Of a stretch of 64,000 nt of DNA, positions 42,585 through 55,879 are shown in pieces. Every line of letters begins with the position of its first letter. Position 1 is the stretch's first letter. Below the pieces are notes generated by a model, which was not told the DNA's origin, did not search any database, and saw only the letters and a list, made by a program, of their open reading frames with translations. Origin of the DNA: Sycon ciliatum (taxonomy: Eukaryota; Porifera; Calcarea; Leucosolenida; Sycettidae); contig NC_088646.1 in NCBI RefSeq assembly GCF_964019385.1, positions 14,153,405 through 14,217,404 on the forward strand, given 5' to 3'. Both the position numbers and the translations under genes were made by a program.

Positions 42585-45500
42585 CAACCCAACTGTAAGG
42601 AACGCCCTGTGGCACAGTGCTTCACTTGTTTGTGCGCACCGTAAAATACCATCATTTTTGCCAGTGTGGGGACACGTTCTAGCTCGCATAGTTGAAGAAC
42701 AAGAGGACTCAATGTTGTCTGATTCGTTCCAACATGTCAGCTTTCATTGTAATTTGAAATGGGGCTGTGCTAAGCGCTATCACAGCTACTTGTACATGTA
42801 TCAAAACCAAGTACCAACAGGAGAGTAAGCATGGAGAAAAGTACCTATCGATAATGCGTGCACCCAGGGTTTTCCGGCAAATTCACTAGTTCAGCTATTC
42901 CATCCTTGTATTGTTCTGAACGCCGAGGGCTCTAGTGAGTTTATGCAACACCTAACAGCCAAAAATCCAATAAGTTATGACCAAAGCAGCAGCAGAGAAG
43001 TACAAGCAATATAGATACGTGAATTTACCAATTTTAGGCAAATTTTGACAGTTTTTTGGATTTTTCTCCAGAATATGCACGGTGACCCCTATTTTCGCCA
43101 CGGTAAACCTGTTCCAACCCACTTATAGAACGTATTTGAAGTATCCACATATGGGGCAAACTCAAAAATAAGCTGCAAAAAATATTCAAAGTTTCATTTT
43201 TTGCGTCTTTTTGTTCTTCTCCAGGAAATGACGACCTGGATCCCATCGTCAACCAAAGTGTACATTTTTCGGTGTTGATATCATCTTAGTCAATACCTCG
43301 AACAGTCTGTAAAATTTTATGTCATGTTTTCTGTCCTAACTGATGTTATGGACGATTTCTCATCAATTTTGGGATTTTGTGTTATTTTGTGTCATCAAGG
43401 AAAATTGTGTTTTTGGCAAGACCTATTCGGGCAATTGAAAAACTGGTGTTACTAAGCGAAAATATAAGGCTGTACCTATTCAAACCTGTTGTCAGATTGG
43501 GCTGATGTTTGTAACAGACAAGCATACAACTATAGTACAAGCGAAATTGGCCAGCGTTGTGTGTGAACAGCTAGTCCGACTCATCCGACACAGTCGGTCG
43601 ATTTTTTGTCGGAGTCGGTGTGGGAGCATCGGCCGGAAAATCGGCCAAGTGTGAACCAGGCATTAGGAGACGAGCATCAGGGGATCTGATTGCAATAAAG
43701 CGAGAATAATGATGCCACTGGAAAGTATGTTGTGCGTAGCGAGATGACGAGGTGAGACTCACCGTAGATTCTACCGCTGAGATATCTGCGAACGCGACAG
43801 GCTCGCCGGGTTGCCGTCCAGGATTCACACCGCCCTGTCCGCCCGTCGACGGGATCGACAGCAGCTAGCAGGAGTCCTCACTGATATGATGCTGATGTGC
43901 CACACGTCTAATACTGGTACCATGGTAGTCGCGAGTGTGATACGAGCAGGTCTAGGAGCAGCCACTCGCAAAGTAACAGTTAGTTTGAAACGAGAGGCCC
44001 GCTGGGGCATTCCACTCAGCTCAGGGCCGGCTACAAGTAAATTAGTTGCCAACAACCAACAAGAGTCAAGAGTTTATAGCCATGAATCATAACCCCTTGC
44101 ACTGGGGTCGTGGTCTCGTGGACGCTCGCTTTTTAGACTGCTTGCCGGCCGGCCCGCGGTGCACCGGCGCGCGTGCGGTGGGAGACTTGTCGCATCACGT
44201 TCTCGAGTGACTCGGGTCACATTTGCCACGTGCTTTCGCAGAAATCCAACCGACGTTGACCAATAGACGTCGACTACGTACTGTTCTCTAGTCTTCCTCT
44301 CGCACGATCTCCATGGATACAAACTCTTTATGCAGTAATCTACCGGAGCTGAACCTGTGACCCCATGACCCCTGCACATCTCACAGCGCTTACGAGCTTC
44401 TTGGAACCAGGACGCAGCTGCGGAGCTTCGTCCGAACGCCCCAACGACTCATTTTCTTCGTTGTTGTTGTAGGAGGTGGGTTGAGTTTCAGCGCTCTCTC
44501 TCTCTCTCTCTCTCTCGGAGTTTCCTTCTCTTGCCTAGCTAGGTGTAGGTGGTTTGTGTTCTTGTATCAAATAGTTGCATTCGAGATGAACTGAGTCGTG
44601 ACTGGCGTTATCGTACACGATGCTCCGCTGCGAGAAGTTTCAAGTAGCTTATGTCCGATAGTGGAGAGACCAATCCCTAAACCGTTCGCTAACGGAGTGC
44701 CCTGAAGCGGGACCTGAAAAAAATCATCCGCCTTGCTTTACAATTTGAGGTTGTTGGCGAAGCGATGGTAGAGTCTACGAAGCAAAGACAGAGCTGCGCT
44801 ATGTAGCAGCAGCTCCGTGAGAAATTTCAACCAACAATTACAGGCGACTGCAGCGATGGTAAGGGTTTGATTTCGTTCACCATTGGTTGCAAGTGATCGT
44901 TGAGATCGTTTCTTTCCCGCTAACTTCATTTGTTTGGTGTGGCCGGTATTTGTTGTCCGCTAACCACGTGACTGGCATTTGCGCTGTGTCTTCCTTTCGC
45001 ATTGTACTTTGCCGTGCTTCGCTGCTGCTACTTTGCCGCTGTACCTAAACTCTATGCCCTTCTTGTTTTGTTCTCTTTTTCTTTCCTCCAAGGTGACCGG
45101 TGAAGGAGCATGTATTGCCATTATCAGTTCGACTGCGCATGCGCAAATTCCATGGAAGAGTGTTGCCCGGCTGCAAGAAGAGACTGGTAATGATGTACGC
45201 GGTAAGCACGCCCGCACATGTCCTTCACGAGCAGATAATTTATCTTTGGTCCTCTTTTTCTTCTTATAAGACATATCCTTCTGTCGGTATGGGTCGGTGC
45301 TCTGTAGCTGCGTGGCTTGCAGTGTCCGAACTGTCGCTAAATTCTTCCGACTCGCTATTTCGACTAGCACTAGAGCCACGTGAAGACCATTTCCACAACC
45401 TCTTTGTAATGACTACAGGAAACGCCTAACCTCCATTAATTTTAGTCACGCGGAGGCGCGTTGCAGTGTTGATAAAATTACTTTTCCCGATCTGGACTTG

Positions 45501-47671
45501 TCAATAAAATTATTGCAACAGAGCTTTCGGCCATACTCAAAGCTCCAAAATAACTAATTATCCGTTAAAGGAAGTGTCCTTGCTGTGCTGGTGTGTTTAT
45601 GCTTCATGCATTGGTTCGGCTACGAGCGCATGATGGTGACGGATTGACGATGTAGTATCTGGATTTGTGGTAAGTTTAATTCTGGCGACATGTGTCTATT
45701 TTGTGGAGGTTGGAGAGCGAGGCCGCCGTCTTTCGGTACTAAACTGCCGCCTTGTTGTGCTGCTCCTGTAGAATGTAGTGGGTTTTCCATTGCTGTCGGC
45801 AATGCCAGTGCAAAGTAGTTTATGCGTTCTCAAAGTCGGAACAGTTTCTGGTGACTCATTTCTCCGACCTGTTTGTTTTCGGTTCTCTGCTGGCAGTTCG
45901 TCATCTTTCGAGCGTCGAATATTCGATTGGATTATTTGGCAGGGCAACCGGCGCACTCGCAACGGATTGCACGCCTGCATCAGGACCGCTGTGCAGATTG
46001 GAGTAGCGGAGGGCATAACTCCCCAAACAAAAGGTACAGTGTCTTGTCCTCTTGGTGGTCGGGTGGCGTGTATTTCGCGAGTCGACATTCCTGTTGGTCA
46101 GAAGACAGTGTTGTACGAGTGCAATGTACATGTCTGTCCAAGCGTGTGGACCTACACTGTACACGTGTTGTGGTCGCTAGCCACAACCCACATTATGATA
46201 ATTGTAATGCGTTGGAACGCGTCCACCTGTGGAGCGACGCTTTGCAGCTTGACCGTGATACATGTACTAGATTGTCATGGGTAACATGTAGGTCTGTTCG
46301 AACGTTGTGCTTACCAGGCTGCACTGCCAAAATGGCAGCTGTAGCTGTAAGTACAACAAAGTAATGTCGTCTTGAGCCAGGTAGAGGCTCAGCTCATGGG
46401 GCCCCTGTGACGGATATGTAGATTTTATGATGCTGGCGATAGGGTGCACTTCGAAATTCCGCCTCCGGAAAATATTCCTACTTCCAAATCCTGTTAGTAC
46501 ATGTAGTACTTCAACCTCTGGTAAAGAGCATTATAATAATTATTATTACGAGACGGCTAACACAGTTGATGGATATTGGATAATTTGCACCGAGGTCCCA
46601 TGCTGCCTATTATGATTTTATGAGTTTCTTCTCTATTATTCTTTGGTGAAGACTAACAGCCTGCTAAACTTCTAACCAGTTGAATCTTAGCAACAACGGG
46701 CAGTGTGAAGGTTTCGGTGTGACATCCGTCCAATATTCTGAGCGCATTTAGCATGGCTTTTGTTTGCAATCATCGGAATTCCACGTTTGAAGGGTAACTG
46801 TTACGGTTTCGTAATTATTCAGTAGCTAACACCCTAGCTGGTTTAGATTTTGGATTTCTATATCGAATCATCCTATAACTAGTGCCACTACTCGCCAGCA
46901 TCTACCCATGCGTAACCCCTTCAGAGAGGTGTAGTGGGGGTGCAGCCATTTGTGTTCGTGTTGCCGATGTGTGTGTTGTCGGTCCCCCTGCGGACGCTTG
47001 ACCACATCGTCATGTAACTTATGTTCCCAGGGCAGCGTAAGAATGCTTCGTAAGCACTGTCGCGCTTGCACTCCTACCCCACCGCAAGGGGCTGCCCTAG
47101 ACAAAAATGGTGTTGGGAATTGTGGACAATGTTTGGTTTTCTTGGTTGTTGCATACCGTGTACTCTCCCGTTGGTGGGTGTCAGACTTTATATGCGATAA
47201 TGTTGAGGTCACTTCCCAAGTCGAGTAGCCGTCAATATGACATGGTTGTGCTGTCATGAGCACTTAAAGGGCTGGCATATTCTCCTGGCACTACGCTACC
47301 AGCAACAGAACCCCACTGATCTGAGGTCAAACACCCCCCCCCCCCCTCCTGGCGCTCTCATCTGGCTTCACACGTTTACCTATGCCTGCTTTCCCAAGTC
47401 ATGATGTAATGGAGGGCATTTCTTGTGTATGTGCCTATGTGATTGCTGAGCAACGTACGGATGGATTCCAGGAACATTCAAGGAGACTACTCAATCGTCT
47501 TCAACCTGACAGCATTCCATTCCGCTGCTCTTACCCGGGTGTGTACGCTAGACCACTGGATTCCAATCACCCACTGACAGTCTGGAGTGAGGGTTGCTTC
47601 AAGCCTTGTACTCGGGAGCCTGCCTTGAAGAATGGGAAATCTTCATCCAGGAACTCTACAGGCACCGCCAA
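42585..47671. other. Unassigned region
   Basis: No domain or TE is recognised. It contains a (CT)n tract at about 44489-44515. ORFs up to 168 codons (for example near 45778-46284) overlap each other in several frames and show no motif. It may be intron, UTR or decayed repeats. Confidence 0.4.
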
Positions 47672-47934
47672 GAGTACATAACCCCCCAAGAGTGTGCAAC
47701 TCCCACATATCCTGTTGTCCTGACAGAATTTCAAGTTGACGTCATTATTTATGATGCAATGCTCCTTGCACCAGTGATTTACAACATGTGTACGGGTGTC
47801 AAGTATCACACGTTTTCTTTGCAATAATTTGTTCAGCATCAGATGGGCTTTGCATCATAAAAATGACGTCAACTTGAAATTCTGTCGGGACGGCACCCAT
47901 AGTTGAGTTGCACACTCTTGGGGGTTATGTACTC
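47672..47934. mobile_element. Hairpin MITE, GAGTACATAACCCCC ends
   Basis: 263 bp with about 87 bp arms (GAGTACATAACCCCC..AAGAGTGTGCAACT, later GACAGAATTTCAAGTTGACG). No clear target duplication. Confidence 0.8.
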
Positions 47935-48102
47935 ATGGCACTGCTCTGCCCATCCGACAGGTAAGCAATTTGTTGTCCATCAACTTTTGGACTGTGACTT
48001 CACCGATGTTGCTGTTTCCTTTTATGGCATTTTTACGTTGTTGCCGTTGCAATTTCCTTGTCTTGCCAGAAACCTACGTGAAGACCTCATTATGCACATT
48101 AG

Positions 48103-48326
48103 CAAGAGTCCATAATCCCCCAGAGTGCGCAACGTCACTGATCAGACCTGGGGCGGCGAAATCCGTGTTGCACGTCATAGTGTGATATGAGTATGGGAAG
48201 TGTGTTTGTGGTGGACTGCGTCGACGGAGTGACGCAAGTCCGACCCAAAAAATGACGTACATCATGGATTACGCCGTCCCACAGCCCCATCCCAGCTGCA
48301 CACTTGGGGGGATTATGGACTCTTGG
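48103..48326. mobile_element. Hairpin MITE related to the previous one
   Basis: Ends CAAGAGTCCATAATCCCCC and complement, with CATTAG at 48097-48102 and 48327-48332 as a possible 6 bp duplication. The ends resemble the 47.7 kb element (AAGAGTNCATAAYCCCCC). Confidence 0.7.
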
Positions 48327-48478
48327 CATTAGCGATGTTCTGCTCTACGTTACGGGAATGTGACGAGAAGAATCCTGGGAACACGAAGAGTGTTCCATAA
48401 CGCAAAGGGAACCAATTCTGCTCTACGTTCACTGGGAATTTCCCCTTCCAAATTTGGCAGGTTTCTGCCTGCATTTAA

Positions 48479-50720
48479 CCCTTTACCGTTTCAGGTATTT
48501 GTACAGCATAAACCGACCGTCATTGTTCATGCCGTAACTTTTTTATTTTTTACTTTTATTATGTACAAAATGGGGTGATTCTGAAAGTAAAAACCCTCAG
48601 GAATGCGATGCAACAACTTTGAAGTCCAGAAAACGAACACAGATTTCACTATTTGAGCCCCGGCCAGCGAAAACCAGCACTTGTGTACTTGATATCAATC
48701 ATCAAAATGTGACGTCAAAGTTTGGGACGCGCAGTGAGCTGGCTTTTGAAGATTCTTTTTCGATCGAGTGGGTGTCTTCGTTGTCAAAGGAGTTTCAAAT
48801 GTCTTCAAATGAGTCTGGTCAATTGATTTTAGCGCTAGGTGAGTGCTCGTCAAACGGAGGTTGAGTTTAGACACAGCGATGGCGACAGGTGTCGCGACAA
48901 GGACTTAGGTCCAGAGTTGTCAGCGTGAGACTCCCTGTACGAAGCGGCGCTGAAAGTTTGTTCGCGATCGGAATTATTTCTTTGGTGGCGATCTCGCTGA
49001 GTTTGTCCAGCAGTGGCGAGTCTCATATTCATAGCAACGAAGAGTCCTCATAAAATCGACACTGGATACTGGTGGCAACGCTAGTCGGTGCTGGAGTAAT
49101 AGCGACTGCGAGGAGAAGCTGAATGTCGACCCGCTGAGCGATCCGTATTTCTACATCAACAACAATGATGTTGCAGACACTGATGGAGGGCTTCTCACGA
49201 CGCAAAACAGAGCGTAGTATTATCAGTACTCTGCCTTGTCGGACGACGCCAAGCTGGCTGCTGCCTGTGCTGAGAAAGGGGGATTCCTAAAAAGTCAAAC
49301 CGGCTGAACGCTTGGGGGCAACATCTTCACGTGCTACAAAACGCGAGTATTCGCTCATATCATTGAAATACAATTATGCTGAAATCATGGTCTGAGTGAA
49401 AGTGTGCAAGGAAGTGGATGTCAGTGGTATTGGTCAGTACATCTATCAGTATGGCAAGCTTCGGGACAACGCTCAAACTGCCAGCACAGAGGTCCCTGAA
49501 CACAATTTGGAAGGCCAGCTACCAATCATCGTTTTGCACTCTGGAGTCTGGTGTTGTAAAGAAGGTAGTGGTGTATACGGAATATCGTCACACTTCTGAA
49601 CTACTCATGCCTGCAGCACCAAGAGGGCAAGCCTGACTTCCATTCTATTTACTTACATGTACCTGTTCCACATCACAATCAGAAACTGTAGGATCAACTT
49701 GCATGGGGTCACTAGGCATGGATGCTGCGCCGACTGTACCGAATCTTGACCTGTGTGACTTCAAACTCTATTTTCCATGCTTTCGCTTATCAGATTGTCA
49801 CCAAACTTGATAACTTGAATGATTAATAGTGTAGAATCAATTTCGAGCGAAAAAATAATTTTTGAAAAAATTACACATGTTCAGGTTTCTGCTGGCTGGG
49901 GCTCATTTAGCACTAATAATTATTTGGATTTATTCCCGATCGGGCAAACTGTTGCAATATGCAATAAATCAGATCCTTGCACTGGAGTGGCTCCCTCAGG
50001 TAAGTGGATACCAGGTTCGTTCTCTGGGTGGAATGCAGGAGTGTTACCAGTCACAGCGGTGTCAGCATTGTCCCAAGTATTGCAAATATCGACTAGTGCA
50101 GGTTGCACCGCTGGCTGTACATAGTACCTGTGCACCACGACCTCTACCGTGACGACGGCCTATTCCACGGCCGAATCCTCTCTCTCTGCCACGTCCCCTT
50201 CCACCAATAGTGGCACTCATCTCAGCAACACTGTCGTCGTCTGTGACATCCATGTCACTCTCACTGGCGCTGCTTTCACTCGCCATGTCATCGTCGCGGT
50301 CGTCGTCAGAATAAATATTTTCAACAGGATTGTCTGGCTCCACAAACTCATCTTCGCTGGATGAGGCAGCGACAGAGTCGTCAGGAAGGGTCTCCAGAAG
50401 CGAAAGAGCTTGCTCCGCGTCCATGGCTTGCCCAGCAGGGCAGACAGTCGTGAGGCCAGCTCAAGCAAAAGTCGAAATAATCTGCAGGCAATACCAAAAG
50501 TCGCAGGGTACGCACTTTTCCCAAAGCGCATTTTTCAAGTCGCGATTTTCGCGATTTTTTATATTGCATCACACAAAAAAATTGTCGGCATCCTCTGCGC
50601 GTACATCTTGGCTACCAGTAGGGAAAATCCCAGCTCTCTGCGGTGAACCAGTCCAGCGCTGTGCGCATAGAAGTCATCGACCGCAAGCGGTCGAAATTTG
50701 TACGTACAAACGGTAAAGGG
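48479..50720 (-). mobile_element. Degenerate piggyBac element, 2.24 kb
   Basis: TTAA at 48475-48478 and 50721-50724. TIR CCCTTTACCGTTT at both ends. Inside, the minus strand carries remnants of a piggyBac-type protein near the right end, the expected place for its N-terminus. The left 1.4 kb is not recognisably coding. Confidence 0.75.
49920..50424 (-). pseudogene. piggyBac transposase N-terminal remnant
   Basis: From 50424 the frame gives an acidic N-terminus (SSSEDEFVEPDNP, DDDRDDDM, SESDMDVTDDD) and an RG-rich stretch. A shift near 50130 leads to a second frame with TPAFHPENEPGIHLPEGATPVQ, resembling the piggyBac segment before the catalytic core. The DDD core was not found downstream. 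This was the mobilising enzyme of the surrounding element; it is now broken. Confidence 0.55.
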
Positions 50721-50724
50721 TTAA

Positions 50725-51597
50725 GTGAGACCCAGCAGATGCGTACGCATTTTCTTTGCGGGAGCCACAGCGTAGAGAACCTCAACTCTGTGTAGAAATC
50801 TGACCCAAAACACGCGAAACCGTAGTCTCTAACCCAGACACCTGCTCGCAACGTGATTTCTCTACGTTTTCATGTATAGCAGAACCTCACCATTCTCAGT
50901 ATTTTTCTCCATGGATTCGTGGGTTGTTGTTGCTGATAGGTTTCACGTGACAAATTTGCTGCCTTTCTCTTTCCTTTTTCCGTTTCACTTTGTTTAACTG
51001 AAGAGAGGCTGTCATCAATCATCTCGTGGTTGATGGGCTGCTGTGATGCTGGCAACTGAGACTTGATGTTGAGAAGTGGGATAGCTCTGGACGCGCAGGT
51101 GAGTGGATTCTGTGTGCATTGTTCGCCACTCAGGTGCCTTGCACGGTCCTGCAACTAGCTTGACCACCGGTTCACTGTGGTTCACTGTGGTGATTGCTAC
51201 AGAACAGTTACGTTGGTTAGTCCCTGTGAGGGTCGCTATGGAGAAGCGCCGGACATCGCTTACAACCAAAGGGTGACATAAAAGTGTTCTTTGTTATCCC
51301 CCCCTGGGAATGCAGGAAAGCAATTCAACTTTTAGGTGAGCAATAATTGATGGAAGGTAGGGTTTTGCAAAGGGTTGCGTTATTTTGTTGATTCTTGAAG
51401 AAAACGTTGCAACCTTGACACCGGTTTTGGCTGATGTGCAGCAGAGTAATGTTAGCCCAGTTCATTTCCTAGCATTAAGTTTAGTACCCTCCCCCACCAC
51501 TCGGAGTGAGCTACCCTTCTTTGGCTAGAACCCTGCTGAAAATAACTGGTTCATTTAGGCGAGGTCTAGTTTGAGATCTGTGGCTGGTATCCATTAT
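50725..51597. other. Unassigned spacer
   Basis: No domain or repeat structure is recognised between the piggyBac element and the next Kolobok relative. Confidence 0.4.
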
Positions 51598-53049
51598 AGG
51601 GGAAGTTAACCCTTTATGGACGGATTACTAGCACAGTATGCACCAGAATTACAAAATGTCAGTACAATTTTCAACTTTTCCATGTCATAACTTTGGTGTC
51701 CTTCACTTGATTTTCACAATCAAGGGCTCATTGGAAAGCTCTTGGCGAGAGCTACGTCAAGGTACCAATCTCCATTATCCGGCCGCCACAAATCAGGCGC
51801 GGTAACACAGCAAAGTCGTCTCCAAGCCTGATATGCAAGCAAATTCGTCCCATCAACGCCATTCCACTCTCCTTCATCGCAGAACGCTCAAATCTGTTTG
51901 AGACGATTCAAACTTCAGCCGGCTACGTCATTATCATGTGCTCAGTCGCTCAAAGAGCACACGAAAAGGGATTTTCCCCCAAAATGGCGAAATGATCGAT
52001 CAAAAATTTGAATTTGCCGAGGTAAGAATACGGCGTGCAATATCTCTGGCGTCCGACATTGTAACTCTTCAGCGATTGTTGCATTGCACAGCTTGGAGTT
52101 CCCGCTACCACGTAGACCCTTCGATTGTGGAATTTGCTCAAGAAACGATGGAGTTACGAAGTTTCGATCTTATTAGATCGAAACTCGTACAGTCCGTCCA
52201 CAAAGGGTTAAGGCAAAAATTAAAATTTCACCAGTTGTAGTCTTCGGGGTGCTGAGTCCAATGGTCTTGGTCCGAGAAAGCTGAGACGCTCCCTTCCTAC
52301 TTGAATCCCAATCGAACTCGCGCACTTCCACCGAAACTGGGTGACTGCGCCCTACTAGATGGGGATTTGTATGCAAAATGTCACTAAAAGCGCCATTTCG
52401 TTCTTATAAAAGCACGGATGACCACGATTGGCCCATATGTTGTAGTCTTTTGGACGCTGAGTCGACTGGTTTTGGTCCGAAAAGGCTGCGATGCAGCGTT
52501 CCTCCTTTATTCCCAATCGAACATGGTTGAACAAGCGGTCACGTGCTCCTGGGTGCCCAAATCACCTGGTCACCACGCCAGCAGGCGACAACTTTCACAC
52601 CAAGGTTCAACTCGAGTGACAGGACTGCACCCAAAAAAGGTCAAACAGGCTAGTAAGTTGTACCCTGCAGGCACGGTGACCAGGTGACTGGCGTACGCAG
52701 GAGCACATGACCGCTTGTTCAACCATGTTCGATTGGCAATAAAGGAGGAACGCTGCATCGCAGCCTTTTCAGATCAAAACCAATCGACTCAGCGTCCGAA
52801 AGACTACAACATATGGGCCAATCGCGGTCATCCATGCTTTTAAAAGAACGAAATGGCGCTTTTAGTGACATTTTGCATACAAAACCCCATCTAGTAGGGC
52901 GCAGTCACCCAGTTTCGGTGGAAGTGCGCGAGTTCGATTGGGATTCAAGTAGGAAGGGAGCGTCTCAGCTTCCTCGGACCACGACCATTCGACTCAGCAC
53001 CCCGAAGACTACAACTGGTGAAATTTTAATTTTTGCCTTAATTTCCCCT
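51598..53049. mobile_element. Non-autonomous Kolobok relative (element B)
   Basis: Left end AGGGGAAG (51598), preceded by TTAT instead of TTAA. The right end is complement AAGGGGAAATTAAGGC with TTAA at 53050-53053. The arms (52208-~52530 and ~52730-53041) match the outer ~350 bp of the 14.8 kb Kolobok arms including the TATAAAAG motif, but the ~200 bp centre (CGGTCACGTGCTCCTGGGTG...) is different. A piggyBac-like MITE sits in its left end. Confidence 0.85.
51610..52207. mobile_element. piggyBac-like MITE, copy 2, nested in element B
   Basis: 598 bp, homologous to 37858-38472, flanked by TTAA (51606-51609 and 52208-52211). The host TTAA is the one inside the Kolobok TIR (AGGGGAAGTTAAGGC), so the insertion site is exactly known. 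Confidence 0.92.
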
Positions 53050-53116
53050 TTAAACTGGTCACCAACTATGGAAAAGTCAGGTTTTGAAAGGGGAAATGGG
53101 GAAGGAGGTGCCTTAA

Positions 53117-53737
53117 AGGGGAAGTTAAGGCAAAAATTAAAATTTCACCAGTTGTAGTCTTCGGGGTGCTGAGTCGAATGGTCGTGGTCCGAGGAAGCTG
53201 AGACGCTCCCTTCCTACTTGAATCCCAATCGAACTCGCGCACTTCCACCGAAACTGGGTGACTGCGCCCTACTAGATGGGGATTTGTATGCAAAATGTCA
53301 CTAAAAGCGCCATTTCGTTCTTATAAAAGCACGGATGATCGCGATTGGCCCATATGTTGTAGTCTTTTGGACGCTGAGTCGACTGGTTTTGGTCTGAAAA
53401 GGCTGCGATGCAGCGTTCCTCCTTTATTCCCAATCGAACATGGTTGAACAAGCGGTCAAGTGCTCCTGCGTACGCCAGTCACCTGGTCACCGTGCCTGCA
53501 GGGTACAACTTACTAGCCTGTTTGACCTTTTTTGGGTGCAGTCCTGTCACTCGAGTTGAACCTTGGTGTGAAAGTTGTCGCCTGCTGGCGTGGTGACCAG
53601 GTGATTTGGGCACCCAGGAGCACGTGACCGCTTGTTCAACCATGTTCGATTGGGAATAAAGGAGGAACGCTGCATCGCAGCCTTTTCGGACCAAAACCAG
53701 TCGACTCAGCGTCCAAAAGACTACAACATATGGGCCA
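53117..53737. mobile_element. Non-autonomous Kolobok relative (element C), right end missing
   Basis: TTAA (53113-53116) then AGGGGAAGTTAAGGC. The arm and centre match element B, but the centre is in the opposite orientation. Homology stops at ACATATGGGCCA near 53737, so about 310 bp of the right arm is lost. It is 64 bp from element B. Confidence 0.85.
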
Positions 53738-55690
53738 TCTTGGGACCTGATTTCAACTTTCATCAGAATGTGACGTCAAAGTTACTGGTATTCAAAGAAA
53801 ACGCGACCGCGATCAATCGTGAAGGCAGTGAAGTCAAAGACGGGTCAATCTTGAATAGGTTGTTTGCAAGTTAGATCGATTGATCCTGGGCAGCCAGAAT
53901 GGCTAGTAAACGACGATAGCATTGAGTTCGTTGATGTGTCACGTCAGGACGCGTCTCTCCGGGATGAGCGTGACAAGTCATTCTACGGCGATATCCCCGG
54001 TACGCAGGCAGCGAGGGCAATACTGTCGAGACCCGATAGGATATTCAATATTGCGTATGTGCCTGAGTCCAACAGCACATGGATGCCATGCTTCTCCTAT
54101 TCACTTGTGGTAGACTATGGTTATACGGTACAGCTATAGGAGACCCTACACATCGACTTGTTTGCTTTTGTTTTGTTGTGTTTTGCAACCACTGAGCAAT
54201 GCTCACCCAGATGTCCGGGCAACATGCATTCTCCACTATGCGCCAGCAACTGGAGAACACCCATGGCAGTGTCCACCGCTAGTCAGTCTGTTCACCAGTA
54301 AACCTGGACAAGCACAGGCTACGAGTTAGGAACGGTTCTCATTGAGAAGTACACTGGACCAAGGCTTCTTCATCAAAAACGTGGCTGCTGCCCACCTTCT
54401 TTCTCGCAGGTAAACATGCTCACATTGATCGAAATTTATAACTAAGCTGTCTGATGAGAAACGGTGGTTACCGATGCCGAATGGGAAATTTGAAACTGCG
54501 GGCAAGGTGACTTCTGGAAACTTTTGCTACTACTGTAACAGCTTACAAATATGATTTGAAAGTGCTGCACCACAACAACACTGGAGGCGTGATAACGCTG
54601 ACTTCTGGATCCACTTGAATCCAGGTTTATGGCTCCATACATGAGTACACGCTTTGTGGTGGTTTCCCTTCACGGTAAGGGGACACCTCCTCCGACAGTG
54701 ACTGATCTGGGCCCTCTTGGATGGGGACCCACTCCTATTACAGAAAACCACATATGCACGGGACATGAGGCCTAGCTAGTTCCCTCCACATCGTACTTTG
54801 CTATTGGTGGAGTGCATTCAATGGAGTGCATTCAATTTGACCCAGGAGTCGTAAATCATGTCCTAATGTCTTCGCTTTTAAGTGCAACTACTGCGAATGA
54901 GCAAAAATAAGCAAGGTGCCGCACTATAGCTCTTCGAATAGGTTTCCCAAAGGACCATGTTGTTCTGTGTCACTGTTTCTTGTGTGTGCCCAGTCGAGTT
55001 TGTCGGGGACAACCTGTGGAGAGTGGGAAATAGGATATGTTCCCCTGTCGTGATAAGTATCAATTTCGGCTCCTTCAAAACTCGCAACTGTAGGCTATTG
55101 TATATTCTATCATCCGCGTACTGCTGTGAACATGGAAATCCGGTCGAACGACACGGGGTCCGGCAGTGCCCTCAGTACCTCAGTACGTACAGCACGTTGC
55201 ATGCACAGTGCACGTGTTGATCGTATTCGTACTCACGGCTGCATGGCCCTGGGCCACTTGGCTTCCGACCGGATTTCAATGTCCGCGACATTAGTTGAAG
55301 ACCTTTGGAGCTTTGGAAATCTGTCCAATTAGAGCCAAGCTTATTAAGCTGGAAAGCACTTTCAAAAAGTTAGGTTTTGGACTGACAACTACGGTTGGAT
55401 CATATCGACAATAAAAACCCTGCTCCTTTATCTGATTTTATCCAACCTCCATTGAATGTGAACAAGAAGAGCTACACGAGTCCTACAGTGAAGTGTGTGC
55501 AGTTGTTTGCATGGTTTCTACCAGTATGAGAACGAGACAATAGAAAGGATTTGCCCTGCATAGTTTTGAACGAGTGAGCATGACTGGCAATCATAACAAT
55601 TATTGTGATGGTACCTTTTACGATTTCTTTGAGAATATCGTTACTTGCTCCAAACTGCGCACAGTATTATGTGTGTGTTGTGTCTCCCTC

Positions 55691-55721
<31 letters not shown>

Positions 55722-55879
55722 GCGTCTCCCTATCGTGTGTGTGTGTGTGTTTGCTCCAGGCTTGCCATCTGCCATCCATGCTTCCCCTTATGATACATTT
55801 TGCTCCTGGAAAACCTTTTTTTGGGGGGGGGGCACTTCATTGCGGCAAGACTCTTGCTGCAATGTAGCTGCCACAAAAT
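53738..55879. other. Unassigned region
   Basis: No domain is recognised. It contains a (TG)n tract at about 55695-55756 and a G run near 55822. The longest frame (53864-54139, 91 codons) has no identifiable motif. Confidence 0.4.

Noticed and set aside
45778..46284. 168-codon plus-strand ORF
   Set aside because: Overlapping long frames occur on both strands, with no recognisable domain, signal peptide or splice context. I cannot support it as a gene.
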